From Leptodactylus fallax (taxonomy: Eukaryota; Chordata; Amphibia; Anura; Leptodactylidae): 64,000 nt of DNA. Under the pieces are notes generated by a model. That model was not told the origin of the DNA. It searched no databases and saw nothing but the letters and a program-made list of their open reading frames with translations. Where the stretch lies: the NCBI GenBank assembly GCA_947044405.1, contig CAMRHE010000115.1:248001-312000 (forward strand). Reading direction: 5' to 3'. This document shows positions 1 through 12,793 of the stretch, piece after piece (within the stretch, counting starts at the first letter, position 1; every line of letters begins with the position of its first letter). Made by a program: the position numbers and the translations under genes.

Positions 1-1553
1 TTCCCAGGACTCCTTCACTAGAGCTAGGGGCCCACGGACACGTCTCCCATACAAGAGCTCGAAGGGGGAGAACCCAGTCGAGGCTTGAGGCACCTCCCGG
101 TAAGCAAACAACAAGTGCGGGAGATAAGGCTCCCAGTCGCTCCCATGGGACTCAACTAACATCCAAAGCATCTGCTTCAGTGTGCCATTGAACCATTCAC
201 ACAGACCATTGGTCTGCGGGTGATACGGGCTGGACACCAGATGTTGCACCTCGGTTATCTTACACAGGCCTTGCATCAGGGCAGACATGAACTGGGTACC
301 TTGGTCTGTGAGCATCTCTCTGGGAAACCCAACACGGGAGAAAATGCCTACCAGAGCCTTGGCCACTACATCAGCCCGGGTAGAGGACAGTGCAACGGCT
401 CCTGGGTATCGAGTAGCGTAGTCTACTACCATTAAGATGAAGCATTTACCGGAGCAGCTGGGGATGGACAGGGGTCCAATAAGGTCCACAGCCACTCGCT
501 GGAAAGGTTCGACTATGATGGGCATAGGCACCAGAAGGAGCTTTGGAGCTTTGCCCCGCCTTGCCCATCCTTTGACACGCGTCACATGAACGGCAGTATC
601 TAGCTACGTCCTTCCCCAGATTAGGCCAGTAGAATAAGTGGCTAAGGCGAGATTTGGTCTTGGCAATCCCTAAGTGACCGGCCAATGGAATGTCATGATT
701 GATCCGCAACAACTCTCTCCGGTAAGGTTGGGGTACCACTAACTGTCTCTCATTTAGCTGACCTTCCTCCCCCTGGGTGGGTATCATTTCCCAATATAGC
801 CCCCCTTGATCCCACTAGACTCGGGCCTTGTCAGACTCCGAGGGTGGTTGAGCGGCACGCTCCCTCAATATGGTCAGACTAGGGTCAGCTTGGACAGCTT
901 CTCTGAACTCTTGGCTGGAGTGAGACAAAAGAGAGGTGCATGTTACATAGCTGCCGGACCTTTCTGGCTCTAGGGTGGGGGAATTTCTCAAGGTGGTCTC
1001 AGTAATGCGTCCGAGCGACGGAGGGACCGGTGCAGAGGCTGGAAGGCTTTCCACCCCTTTGGCACTTTGACTGCGGGTAACCACTGCAATACCAGCAGTC
1101 CGTCCTACATCCGGACCGTCACTGAGAGCCCAGAGAGACACTGAACCACCTGGTACAACATCCACAGTTTCATGGCAGACATTTGCAATATCATTAACTT
1201 CATCCCTATCAGCATTGGTTCTATCACACTGAGCTGGAGGGAGGACTGGCGGACATGGAGACACAGACTGGGGGGGGTGAGGCCCCCGCAGATGTGGGCG
1301 GGTCTACAGCCCAGTCCTCACTCAGCTCCTTTACACCTACATTAATCCCAGAGACAGTAGAATTAGCATTTTCACAGAATGTATAAGGAGACATTTCAGA
1401 GGGAGGGTTACCAGCCCCCTCTGCAGGTATTCCCACAGGTACAATAAAATTAGCATCTTCACAAACTGTATGAGGAGACATTTCAGAGGGAGGGTGATTA
1501 GCCCCCGCTGCATATTGGCACACCATAGGCCCCAAATCTGTCCCCATAGGCAA
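1..1553 (-). pseudogene. Integrase region of Gmr1-like element with upstream linker, broken and partial
   Basis: Minus strand. 1553-1224 continues the protease frame into a Ser/Pro-rich linker with a duplicated segment (PPSEMSPYTFCENAN and PPSEMSPHTVCEDAN). A frame change near 1260 leads into 1264-815, then TAG at 815, then GLYWE and the integrase zinc domain at about 720-580: H-x6-H (HDIPLAGH) and C-x2-C (CDAC). Another frame change near 530 precedes the catalytic core, where DLIGP, TDQGTQF and CEWFNGTLK carry the D, D and E. The core continues to base 1 (FSPFELLYGR). DNA-binding and cutting residues remain, but the frame is broken. No RT motif occurs in the linker. Confidence 0.8.
1368..1511 (-). 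repeat. Tandem duplication inside the protease-integrase linker
   Basis: Two diverged copies of about 60 bp start at 1368 and 1450 (shared GAGACATTTCAGAGGGAGGG). Both are translated in the same frame, so the duplication added whole codons to the linker. Confidence 0.75.
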
Positions 1554-3149
1554 CTAAGACATCACTCCCACATCCCGCATTCCTTTCCCTGTACCCCAGT
1601 CTAAATGAACACAAGCCATGGGTACAGTAAAACGTTCCAATCCAATACCCCGTAGGGTCAGAGTTTTCCCGGGAATAATACTGTCTGGGGGGACCAAATC
1701 TGGTTGTACCAGCGTGACATCTGCCCCAGTGTCCCGGAATCCCATCACCACTTTGTCCCCCACAGTGACCTGTTGACGGTTAGCATTAAGCTGGGGCCCC
1801 TCCCTTGCAACTAGATACACAGATGGGCCGGCCGTTGTAGTTTGGGGAGCAGGGGGGTTCCTAGGGCGGTTGGGGCAGTCTCGTTGAAAATGTCCCGTTT
1901 GATTAAAGGCGTGGCACCGCCTGATCTCTCCCTGGGGTATGAGAGAGGTCGCCGGGGAGCTCAGAGCTCGAGGGGCAGGGGACGTATAGGAACCACCTGG
2001 GATAGAGTTTGGCCTAAGCCACCTGGAAGCAGAGGGCTGTGGTAACCTCCAGCTTGGTTCAGGATTCCCCGGGACAGATTGTGTCTTACCCCTCCTCCAG
2101 CCGTCGCTGGCAGGTTTCCACGGCAACTGGTTGGCAACATAACGATCCGCCATTGCTGCGGCTGTTTCAAGGTCCTTGGGCTCTTGGTCCAAGAGGTATT
2201 TTTGCACTTCCTCGGTACAAATGTTCAAGAACTGCTCTTGAAGCATGAGGTCTGCAAGGCTTTCTTGCAAGGTGACGGACTTGCCCTCCGTCCACTCCCG
2301 GAACCACACGCGCAGCTGGGCCGCTGTATCCTCATGGCTCTCTGAAGGCTTTTTCTGCGGTCCTCGGAACCTTCGACGGTATAGCTCCGGCGTGAGTTGG
2401 TACCTCCGGATCAGCGCTGCTTTAACAGACTCATAGTCCTGGTCAACTGGCAAATTGGCGTAAGTGTCCAGGGCTTTTCCCCTCAACCTGGGAGCCAGGT
2501 AACGGACCCAATCCATCTGTGGTAGCTGATACTGCTTACACACTTTCTCAAAGGCCCGCAAGAACGAGTCCAAATCCCCGTTTGTTTCAAGGATTGGAAA
2601 GTCCTCGGATCGGAGCCTTGGTACTTGGGCTTCTGGAGTGTGTGCAGTGACAGACGGTGCCTGCTGGGAGAGCTCCATTCTTTTGAGCTCAAGCTGATAC
2701 TGCCGCTCTCGTTCTGCAGCTTCACGATCGGCCTGCCGTTCTGCGGCCTGCCGTTCTGCGGCCTGCTGTTCTCATTCTGCAGCATCACGATCAGCCTGCC
2801 GTTCTGCAGCCTGCCGTTCTCGTTCTGCAGCGTCACGATCGGCCTGCCATTCTCGTTCTGCAGCTTCCTGAAAGCGGCACAACACCTGCAGGTATGTGTT
2901 AGGGACACTGGTGCCTACTTGCTGCAGGGCCATTTGCCAGTATGAAACCATTCCTCCTACAAGGCTGGGGTTACTGGTCTCTCCTGGTGAAGTAATCCTT
3001 GGGACCGGGCTGCTTGCTGCACTTCCTGGCCTAGCCCCAAAATCAGGACTCTGCATAGCTGTGGCTGCCTCCATTTCAGCCATACGCTCAGGATCTCCAA
3101 AAGCCTGGTTCAGCAGTTCTGGAGATCTGCTTCTGAGCCCACTAGCCAT
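1554..3149 (-). pseudogene. gag-protease of Gmr1-like element (SCAN-like capsid), broken
   Basis: Frame opens at ATG 3149 (MASGLRSRSPELL) and runs to TAG at 1554, interrupted by TGA at 2772-2774. The same frame continues on both sides, and the stop lies in a repeated unit whose other copies have CGA, so it looks like CpG decay. Order: N-terminal region; repetitive charged coiled-coil (AERQADRDAAE-type repeats, about 2700-2860); a capsid core; a SCAN-like helical stretch (LRVWFREW... LMLQEQFLNI) at about 2150-2340; a zinc knuckle at about 1870-1915 whose second Cys is Phe (CHAF..TGHFQRDC); protease with DTGAD near 1715. After the TAG the frame goes on with MGTDLG, a protease C-terminal motif, so the TAG may be decay or a read-through codon. 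Confidence 0.8.
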
Positions 3150-3330
3150 CCACTGGTATTTGCCAAATAAAAGATAGGATAGAATACAAAGAGTAAGGGA
3201 GGGGAACAGCACTGTATCAAACTTTCACTGTATCTTAATGCTTGCTTTAATACCGAGCTTGTCTCATAGGATTACTACAATCCCCAGCGTTTGAGGGATA
3301 AAGGTCCCCAATGCACGCTGTTTATCCTAA

Positions 3331-3352
3331 GATCCCACTATGCTGCCACCAA
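3331..3352 (-). promoter_or_regulatory. Primer binding site, tRNA-Leu type
   Basis: Immediately inside the LTR the minus strand reads TTGGTGGCAGCATAGTGGG. Its first ten bases after the T (TGGTGGCAGC) and the later GTGGGAT match the complement of the 3' end of a vertebrate tRNA-Leu (PBS form TGGTGGCAGCGGTGGGAT), with two extra bases in the middle. The tRNA identity is from memory of tRNA 3' ends. Confidence 0.55.
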
Positions 3353-4228
3353 TGTGAAAGATCCTCAGTGCCCCAACACCGCTTTGGCTCACACCTGAGT
3401 CTTCTTTCATATAAACCACACTCACCGCCAGTGAGTGCCAGGTTCACAAGATAAATACAAGACAAGCTTTCTAAATTTTATATATTTATTAACCCCTAAA
3501 TGGGTCGGTATTAACATCTAACACATACAGTTCAGAACAGATATGCAGATATATGCAAGCATTAACAGTTACTAGTTACAAGATACAGTGCAATGAAATA
3601 AAAGGGAGTAAAGTGAAATGATTACTTTACCACACATCTCCTGGATGTGGCTCTCTTGTCCAACACTCACACATGGCATGTGGAGATCACCAGTGGAGGC
3701 TTCTTGGCATGTGGCATTAATACAACAATCCAGCCTGCATGCTCTTCACAGTGGTCTGTCTGTAATATCCTGTAGTCTGTCTCTAAAACTCCTCATAGTG
3801 TTCTCTTGTAGTCCCAGCACAATCTCCTCCCATTGCCTCTTATCTCATCTTTTATACCCTTTATGCCACCTCCCAGAATGAGGTCACCGGTGGCAGCAAG
3901 TCTGATTGAATCATGCACTCAAGTCCAGATTCTTTGTAAAGAGCTGAGACCAAGTGGAATGTAACAATGTTATCAGCCATATCTGATCTACCAGTGCAGG
4001 CTGCACCATGCATGTTTCTTTGATCACTCAGGACTGTATAGGAATTCAATGGAGCCCTGCTGGGATGGATACAAAGCCCTATTGTTCCAGTGTTGCTACT
4101 ACTGCCAATATACACCTAGGCTTATAGCTGCGCACATTATGAATAAATGCAGCCAAGAAGGGAGATACTATACCCAGAGATCAAAATACATCTCTGAGTT
4201 ATAGCCATATTTAAGCAGAATCATCACA
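3353..4228 (-). repeat. 5' LTR of the Gmr1-like element
   Basis: On the minus strand the segment starts TGTGATGATT at 4228 and ends TTTCACA at 3353, a TG...CA LTR with short inverted ends (TGTGA/TCACA), 876 bp. The minus-strand 3' edge is followed directly by a primer-site-like sequence and then gag. The partner LTR is outside the window, so the boundary is set by terminal motifs only and the target duplication cannot be checked. Confidence 0.7.
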
Positions 4229-4455
4229 CTGGGGCACGAGGAAAGGGATTTAATACTGTGGGGCAATTGGAGGGGACCATTATAATGTGGGGGTATATAA
4301 TGTTAGGGTGACTGTAGGAACATTATACTGTGTAGGGGCACATGGAAAAATAGATGAGAATGGGTGGAGTCAACATAGAAGTGGGTGGCGCTAAATTTGC
4401 ATATTTTGTCCCTCTTTCTGTCCTTTGAAAGTTGGGAGGTATGTATACATGAGGA
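4229..4455. other. Unassigned spacer with quasi-repeat units
   Basis: Short sequence between the LTR and a MITE. It holds loose units of the type GGGG-ACATTATACTGTG that recur, more regularly, at 13.7, 32.5, 34.8 and 58.4 kb. No gene seen. Confidence 0.4.
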
Positions 4456-4550
4456 TGCGCTGCGGGAACAAATGTGTCAGAAACTACGTTTTTCCCACAG
4501 CGGTTTCACAGAAAGTCTGCAGAGTTTTCCTTTCTGCTTCAATTATACCT

Positions 4551-4931
4551 AGTGGAAGAGTGAAGAAATCAGGCGATACCTTTTAGAGGCTAACTGAGTA
4601 TATTTATAAGTAAGCTTTCAAGAGTACTGGCTCTCTTCTTCAGACATGGTGTTATACAAGAACTGAAAATTCACAGATTATTTATACTCTATACACATGA
4701 CCTTCAAAGGATTTTAGAGTCCTTAAAAAAACCAAAACAAAATGCAATCTAAGTAGAGAAGTTATTTACAACAGGTCAAAAAACAATCTGGAAAGTTGTG
4801 GTGCGTGACAGAGGGATCTGTAATCTGTTTGCTATCAGGTGGTGATTTGTGACCCTCACAGTTCATACATAGTGTGACATGAAGCTGGCATGAATATTAA
4901 ATCCAAATTGCAGAGTCTGAAATTTTTGCTA
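4551..4931 (-). mobile_element. Penelope-like element, 3' end fragment
   Basis: The reverse complement matches the 3' end of the larger Penelope-like copy at about 28368-28791, from the last codons of the endonuclease frame through the shared TTCACTCTTCC end. It is severely 5'-truncated. A 12-bp direct repeat, TCAATTATACCT, flanks it at 4539-4550 and 4932-4943, which marks an insertion with target duplication. Confidence 0.85.
4616..4643 (-). ncRNA. Hammerhead-like core in Penelope 3' fragment
   Basis: Minus strand reads CTGAAGA, a 5-bp helix with one bulged G (AGAGAG ... CTCTT), then GAAA. This fits the CUGANGA / stem II / GAAA part of a hammerhead ribozyme. Stems I and III are not convincing, so activity is doubtful. 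See 28701-28728. Confidence 0.35.
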
Positions 4932-4946
4932 TCAATTATACCTATA

Positions 4947-6549
<1,603 letters not shown>

Positions 6550-6700
6550 TAGGTACCAGCATTTCCAATAGGTATAATTGACATGCTGTGATTTCCAAAA
6601 ACGCAACGGTTTTGGAAATCACAGCATTTCCGCTGCAGGTATTTTTCTGCAATGTGTGGATGGGATTCGCTGTGTTTATGCCATGTGGGGCCCCAGCCTC

Positions 6701-7198
6701 AATCACACAACTCCTTACTCCTTTGGCAGCTAAATGGTGGCAAGTGAGCATTGTTATTTCTATTCAAGTCTCATGAAACCTCTTGCACCTATTTTGTTCT
6801 AATTCTGCTACTTTTTTTTTTACAAGGCTTGTCATTTTGTTTTTTTGTCAGGGAAAATGGACGTGGTTTATCTATAGTAACATTTTAAACTGCATTTATA
6901 ACATGTCCCTTTAAATAAAGGTGCAAACAATGGGCAATTGCTCTTCAGTACATGGGTAGCACAAAAAGATTTGACATATCTGATAGCAATAGAATCACAA
7001 CTTCCATAAGGTAGTTTTTATTTTACAGAAAGAGTAAAATAGTCCAACAGATGTGGTTGGGAAATGTACAGTAAGTCTACAAGTCTACATAAGCATGCCT
7101 ATATACATATCTATCCTAAGATAAAATGGAAATACTATAATGGCAGACTAGATGCACCATTTGGTCTATTTCTGACTACTATGCTCTATGTCTATTAC
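6701..7198. other. Unassigned, AT-rich, no gene seen
   Basis: Contains T runs near 6810-6845 and no recognisable element or open frame of note. Confidence 0.4.
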
Positions 7199-7235
<37 letters not shown>

Positions 7236-7261
7236 CAGATAGATAGAAAGACAGATAGATA

Positions 7262-7342
<81 letters not shown>
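7199..7342. repeat. GATA/GACA compound microsatellite
   Basis: Blocks of TAGA, then about twelve GACA units, then TAGA again. GATA/GACA (Bkm-type) arrays are known from vertebrate genomes. The third block touches the end of a Tc1 insertion, and TAGATAAATAGATATAG follows the insertion at 8922, so the array was probably the target. Confidence 0.95.
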
Positions 7343-7344
<2 letters not shown>

Positions 7345-8921
7345 GTTGAAACCAGAAGTTTACATACACTATATAAAAAGACACATATGCATGTTTTTCT
7401 CACTATCTGACATGAAATCAGAATAAACCTTTCCTGTTTTAGGTCAATTAGGATTACCAAAATTATTTATATTTGCCAAATGCCAGAATAATGAGAGAAA
7501 GAGAAATTTTTAAGGCATTTTTATTACTTTCTGCAAAGTCAAAAGTATACATACATTTCATTAGTATTTGGTCCCATTGCCCTTAAACTGTATGACTTGG
7601 GTCAAACATTTTGGATATCCTTTCACAAGCATCTCACAATAGTTGGTAGGAATTTGGGCCCATTTGTACTGACAGAACTGGTGTAACTGAGCCATGTTTG
7701 TAGGCCACCTTGCTCGCCCCTGCCTTTTCAGCTTTGCCCATAAATTTTCTATAGGATTGAGATCAGGGCCTTGTGATGGCCACTCCAACATTGACTTTGT
7801 TATCCTTAAGCCACTTTGTAACCAGTTTGGCAGTATGCTTTGGACCATTGTCATTTGGAAGACCTATTTGCGCCCAAGCTTTAACTTCCTGGCTGATGTC
7901 TTGAGATGTTGCTTCAGTATTGCCACATAATGTTCTTTCCTCATGATGCCATCTATTTTGTGAAGTGCACCCGTCCCTCCTGCAACAAAACAACCCCACA
8001 ACATGTTGCTGCCAACCCCGTGTTTCACAGTTGGGATGGTGTTCTTAGGCTTGCAGGCTTCTCCCTTTTTCCTCCAAACATAACGATGGTCATTATAGCC
8101 AAACAGTTCAATTTTAGTTTGGTCAGACCACAGGACATGTCTCCAAAAATTAAGGTCTTTGTTCCTGTTTGTATGTGCAAACATTAATCTGGCATTTTTA
8201 TGATTCTTTTGGAGTAATGGCTTCTTCCTGGCAGAGTGGTCTTTCAGCCGATGTCGATACAGTACTTATTTCACTGTGGATAATGACACACCAGCTTCAG
8301 CCAGCATCTTCACAAGGTCTATTGCTTTTGTCCTACGGTTGATATGCACATTTCGTACCAAAGCACGTTCATCTGTGGCACACAGAACCCGTCTCCTTCC
8401 TGAGCGGTATGATGGCTGGACATTCCCATCTTGTTTATACTTGTATATAATTGTTTGTACAGATGAACGAGGCACCTACAGGTATCTGGAAATTGCACCC
8501 AAGGATGAACCAGACTTGTGCAAGTCCACAATTCTCTTCCTGATATCTTGGCTGATTTCTTTAGACTTTCCTATGATGTTACACAAAGAATCAGTGTGTT
8601 TCAGGTGCGCCTTAAAATACATCCACAGGTGTGTCTCTAATTAACTCAGATGTTGCCAATAAACATCATCATATGGGCTGTCCAAAATTGTTTAAAGCCA
8701 TAGTAATCTTAGTGTATGTAAACTTTTGACTTTGCAGAAAGTAATAAAAATGCCTTAAAAATTATCTCTCTCATTATTCTGGCATTTGGCAAATATAAAT
8801 AATTTTGTAATCCTAATTGACCTAAAACTGGAAAGGTTTATTCTGATTTCATGTCAGATAGTGAGAAAAACATGCATATGTGTCTTTTTATATAGTGTAT
8901 GTAAGCTTTTGGTTTCGACTG
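7343..8921 (-). mobile_element. Sleeping Beauty/Frog Prince-type Tc1 element, decayed copy 1
   Basis: Left end (C to G)AGTTGAAACCAGAAGTTTACATACAC and right end ...TTTTGGTTTCGACTG, each beside TA (7341-7342, 8922-8923). About 230-bp inverted repeats with inner direct repeats (AAAAGT-TACATACA-like) give the IR/DR plan of Sleeping Beauty. The terminal C of the left end has changed, which would weaken cleavage. Confidence 0.92.
7561..8574 (-). pseudogene. Sleeping Beauty-type transposase, broken, start codon lost
   Basis: Minus strand. At 8574 the family start ATGGGAAAG reads ATAGGAAAG. DNA-binding part with a GRRR-type motif (SGRRRVLCATDERALVRNV) lies at 8475-8266. Catalytic part has LWSDQTKIELFG near 8130, NDNGPKHTA near 7845 and [15 protein letters not shown] Glu near 7760 (here QGPDLNPIENLW). 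It ends KGNGTKY at 7561. Several frame changes (near 8250, 8190, 7860, 7790) separate the pieces. DD34E spacing can be seen in copy 2 at 62955-63344. Confidence 0.88.
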
Positions 8922-8923
8922 TA

Positions 8924-9480
8924 GATAAATAGATATAGTATATAATGTAGGCACACTATGTGTACACTTTCTGATATGAATATTTGGACACTATGGTTAT
9001 GAAATTTTCTCCTGCCAGAAAATAAAGACTGTACATTACTCCTGAATCCTAACTTGCAGAAACCTTCTTCCTCTTGTGGCTATTATTCACAGCCATTTAA
9101 GCTTTCACAGAGCTTCTTTTGTGTCACCTGGTCACCTAGATGGACTTCCCTCACTGAAATCTGCCTGGTAAAAGATTATAGTGAAAGTGTTTCAACGACT
9201 GCATGGACTAAACCTGACCCAGAATTCTGAGTCCACCTTGGCAAAAGTGAATACACAAGACTACAGAAAATTCTTTATTGGTGGGCAGACGTCAGCCACA
9301 GATTTTTATTTTTTTTTTTAAATTAAGAGAAGTCTTCACAACTCGGAAGAGGCGCGGTATGCCCAGCACTGGACTCCCAGCAGGCAAGTCCACTTATCCT
9401 ATATGCCATTATTTCTTGTGGAACACCGACCTCCAGTTGTGATTTGCATAATAAAAGCAAGGAACTAGAACAAATCATTA
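8924..9480. other. Unassigned spacer, no gene seen
   Basis: Nothing recognised beyond an A/T run at 9307-9320. Confidence 0.4.
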
Positions 9481-9489
9481 TATGAAATG

Positions 9490-9740
9490 TAGCACAAAAA
9501 CTCATCAGACCCAGAGTATAATAGGTGGAGGCCCAGGGAAGGTGAAAAAAATAATAAAACACTCATGTTCACCTTCTCTTATCTCTATTGGGCCTCCTCG
9601 CGGCGTTCGGTGCTTTTCTGTGATGTCAATATGGCCCAATCACAGGCCTCAGCCGTGACCCCCAGGTCAAGGTTGTCACAGAAGAAGTGCTGAACATCAC
9701 AAGAAAAGTGCCAAAAGCCGTAAAGGCCCCAGAGTATAAT
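9490..9740. repeat. Dispersed ATAATA-hairpin repeat, copy A
   Basis: CAGACCCAGAGTATAATAGG..., AATAATAAAACACTCATGTTCACCTTCTC and a CCAATCACAGGCCTCAGC block match copies at about 43040-43330, 46905-47150, 47375-47620 and part of 55500-55690. Unclassified; a MITE or SINE is possible. Confidence 0.6.
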
Positions 9741-10435
9741 AATGTAACTTTTCACTATGATATAGCTTTGGCTGTGTTTGCCTTAGAGAGAGCTAGAAAT
9801 TGGATAGATAGGTTCCTTTTTAGCCATAAGAGTGTTCTACACTATGTTTTAAGACAATTTAAAGTGTGGTTCGCACTGAACTTGTTTGTCCCGCAATGAA
9901 CCAGGGACCTGAGCAACCAAATCCAAACATGAAACGAATCTTGAGAGGCTCGCCCATCTGTAGTGGGAGCTTGTTTAAGACAGCACATAAAAACCTGGGG
10001 GTTTGCCCAAGATCATCTCATGTCATGAGGAGGGAGGGAAAAACATAACAAGAACCGCATAAACTCTGGTGCTGAAACATATCACAGCCCTCCAGGATTA
10101 ACCCTATGGTGAGAAGGAGCAAGGAAGAGAGGGAGGGACCATGTGGCTGAAAAGGGGGGCTACTGGCCAGTTAAGGTCATCCTCCATCACGGTACAGTGT
10201 CAACTGAAACATGTTATTACATAATGATACTATCACATGAGTGCTTTGAATGTGGGCACTGTTTGCTGCTATAATAGCTATAGCGGTTATAGAACTGAAC
10301 TGTTCAGCCACTGACAAAATAATGTAAAGAAAGTTATCGCCTACTTCACTAAAAAGGGGATTGAGTTTTGCCTCCTGCTTCACTAAGAGTGCATTTACAT
10401 TAGACTTTGCTTCACAGTTATTTCCAGTATCCCTT
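9741..10435. other. Unassigned; shares a segment with 55735-55935
   Basis: GCTGTGTTTGCCTTAGAGAG, GAAATTGGATAGATAG, AAGAGTGTTCTACACT and TTTTAAGACAATTTA-type words at 9770-9960 recur in the same order at 55750-55935, so both are copies of one old repeat that follows the hairpin repeat. Confidence 0.55.
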
Positions 10436-10560
10436 ATATACTGACATTGCAGTATACTCCTTAGTGGCCTTTCAATGGCTACTACACAGTGTACTGATGA
10501 CTAATATATAGTCACTGTTGTTGTATTCACTGGTCAATATAACAATGGGTAGAACCGCTG
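10436..10560 (+). repeat. Low-copy duplicated segment, copy 1
   Basis: TATCCCTTATATACTG, CATACTCCTTA and GGCCTTTCAATGGCTACTA are shared with 12794-12920 in the same order and orientation, with about 80-85 percent identity by eye. Confidence 0.7.
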
Positions 10561-12793
10561 TGATTTTTATAATATCAGCAAAACCACAAAATCTGCCCTA
10601 ACACTTTATTACTCCTGTAGGACCTTATAAGTGTTGCAGAGTGTGATTGCTGGATGTGGCAGAGTCAAAACCAGATAGACAGTTGTATATAACAGGAAAA
10701 AACTTTTAGTGAAAGATGAGTGCAGTAAGAGAAGATCACCTCACATGGTGAATAACAGATCTAGTTCAGCACACACACTAACAAAACAGGATGTGCACAC
10801 CAACCAGCATCAAAACAACAAAAGCATAGAGTGTCCACAGACAAACATCCAGCAACAGCCACATCCAGCGTCACAAACGTGAACTGCAGCCAATCCAGCA
10901 AACACAGAGACGAAGCTGGCTGTTGCATATCTCCAACAATAAGCTATGACCTTGCCTCCACTTAAATTGGTCAAGAGATTTCTTACGCCTCTTTGATCTT
11001 GCATGTTGTCATTGAATTCATAGACTGCATTGTATGAAACATTGACATGACGCTATCAGAAAAGAGTAAGCCTTCATGCACTGTAAAAGCTCCGACTATG
11101 TATGGTGGCATATGAACAGGGATATGGTCATTGTGGTCACAGGGGGTTCAAGAGTAACCAGGCCCGGTGGGGAAAGGGTAGAGGAAGACCTAAACTGCCT
11201 TAGTTGTGATCAAGCCAGCCATCACAGCAGCAACAACACTCTTACCTTGGGTGTATGCAAGCAAGGCAGCTGCTCAGTTGGCTGTAGGTGGGATTAGGGA
11301 TATGCTGACTGTATGCTGCAGGCCACGGGTGGCAGGACTGTAGGTGGCTACAGGTATTGATCGTGTCTGGCTTAGCTGTCTGTAAAAACATATGCTGGCT
11401 GATTCAGACTGTATCCTATGAGGCAGGACTAAAGGCCATGTGGGTTGCCATTGGGTATTATATTTTCTGTATATTGTGTGATGTCCAAAGTTTGCTCTGG
11501 GACCCCAAGAGCTGTAGGCACTGTGTGTTACATCTATATGGCACCGCATTCGCTGCTAAAGGCAATGCTTTTAGGGAGGAATACCTCTGTAATACGGTAT
11601 ATGATGGAGCATGCCTATTTTTTTTTCCTTGGTTTTTTAACAGCCCATGAGAAAATATGTCTCTATATAAAATTAAGAACAATTTGGTCCCATATATTTA
11701 TAAAGGTGCCATATGGTAGTATAGCGCTGCATACATATTATATATCTTCAAAGCTAACTTTTTTATTGGGAAGAAGCCTCTATCAGAACCCTCTGACACT
11801 GACTTACTACTCCCAATGATACAGTAACAAAGTATTGGGCATGTCGAAATCCAACATGCTCTATCCTTCTTTCCCCAGGATATCTGCCATTAGGGGACTA
11901 CATAAATGAAACTGGTGTATTTGGCCCACTATTAACTAATGTACGTGGTCAGCAGTGTCAGTGGAGTCCTCGTTTTTGTCTATTTGTCCTTTAACTGGCA
12001 TTTTTCAATGTTATTTCCATATTTGCCTTATATAACCTGCTTATTTTGTACTTCGCTGAACTACCATCAATGTACAAAGCACCTTACAAGTCTGATCATC
12101 AGAAATAATGTCAAATTATAATGGACACGTGCGTGGCAGGCAGTAAATAATTAAAAACTAAGGTTAAAAGCAATATGTTGATGATAATATAAGGTGGTAG
12201 AAGATTGCCCACAGGCCTTTCAATCTAGCAGTGTAATATGAAATGTACAGGCACAGCAAGAGCAGAAAAAATCTATTAGTATCACACTGGCATTTAACTA
12301 TTAAATAGAGTAAATCCAGGCGGCCCCTGAGGGTGTGACATAATTGGGAATTTTTAGCTTACGTGGCGCATGTGCCCTGCAGTTCAACACCTCTGGATAG
12401 AGGTCACTGATCTTATGCAAACATATACCATTCCCAGGCCTAGAACTGCCCTGGTAAATATGTCAATAGACACATCATCAAGGCTGCAGAAAGGATATGC
12501 CCTCCAAGGATGTCTCTACACGTTTGTCATTAGTTACAGGAAAATGCCCAATTAAGATTACGGGGTTAATGAGTCTGCGGTTGTGAATAATAAAATGCTG
12601 ATTAAAAAAAGTTGCACACTTAAGACTTATCGACAGCATCAAATAGATACAACAATCATTTTTCTATTGGGTTTTTATGTATAGTTGGTAATATAAGGTA
12701 CTTTGACATCACCAAAAACTTCTAACCATTGTAAGCATCTGGTGGTCCGGGGACGGCACTCTGTACTTCTTGTAATAGGAGTATATTTGTAGT
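10561..12793. other. No recognisable gene
   Basis: Both strands contain only short chance frames without family motifs. TG/CA-rich words around 10750-10900 only. Confidence 0.4.

Larger units (their letters stand above)
1..4228 (-). mobile_element. Gmr1-like Ty3/gypsy LTR retrotransposon, 5' part, cut by window edge
   Basis: Read on the minus strand the order is 5' LTR, primer site, gag with SCAN-like region, aspartic protease, linker, then integrase zinc-binding domain and catalytic core, which runs off base 1. No reverse transcriptase lies between protease and integrase. That order (integrase before RT) is known for the Gmr1 group of deuterostome Ty3/gypsy elements and is opposite to ordinary gypsy elements. 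The RT, RNase H and 3' LTR should lie beyond the left edge. Reading frames carry two or three stops and at least two frame changes, so this copy is inactive. Confidence 0.85.

Noticed and set aside
1..445. Plus-strand 71-codon frame at 220-435
   Set aside because: Shadow of the integrase core read on the minus strand.
1368..1511. Repeats near 1.4 kb considered as a CRISPR or satellite
   Set aside because: Only two units, both translated within the retroelement linker.
7166..7460. Minus-strand frames rich in YLSIYLS and CLSV
   Set aside because: Translation of the GATA/GACA microsatellite.
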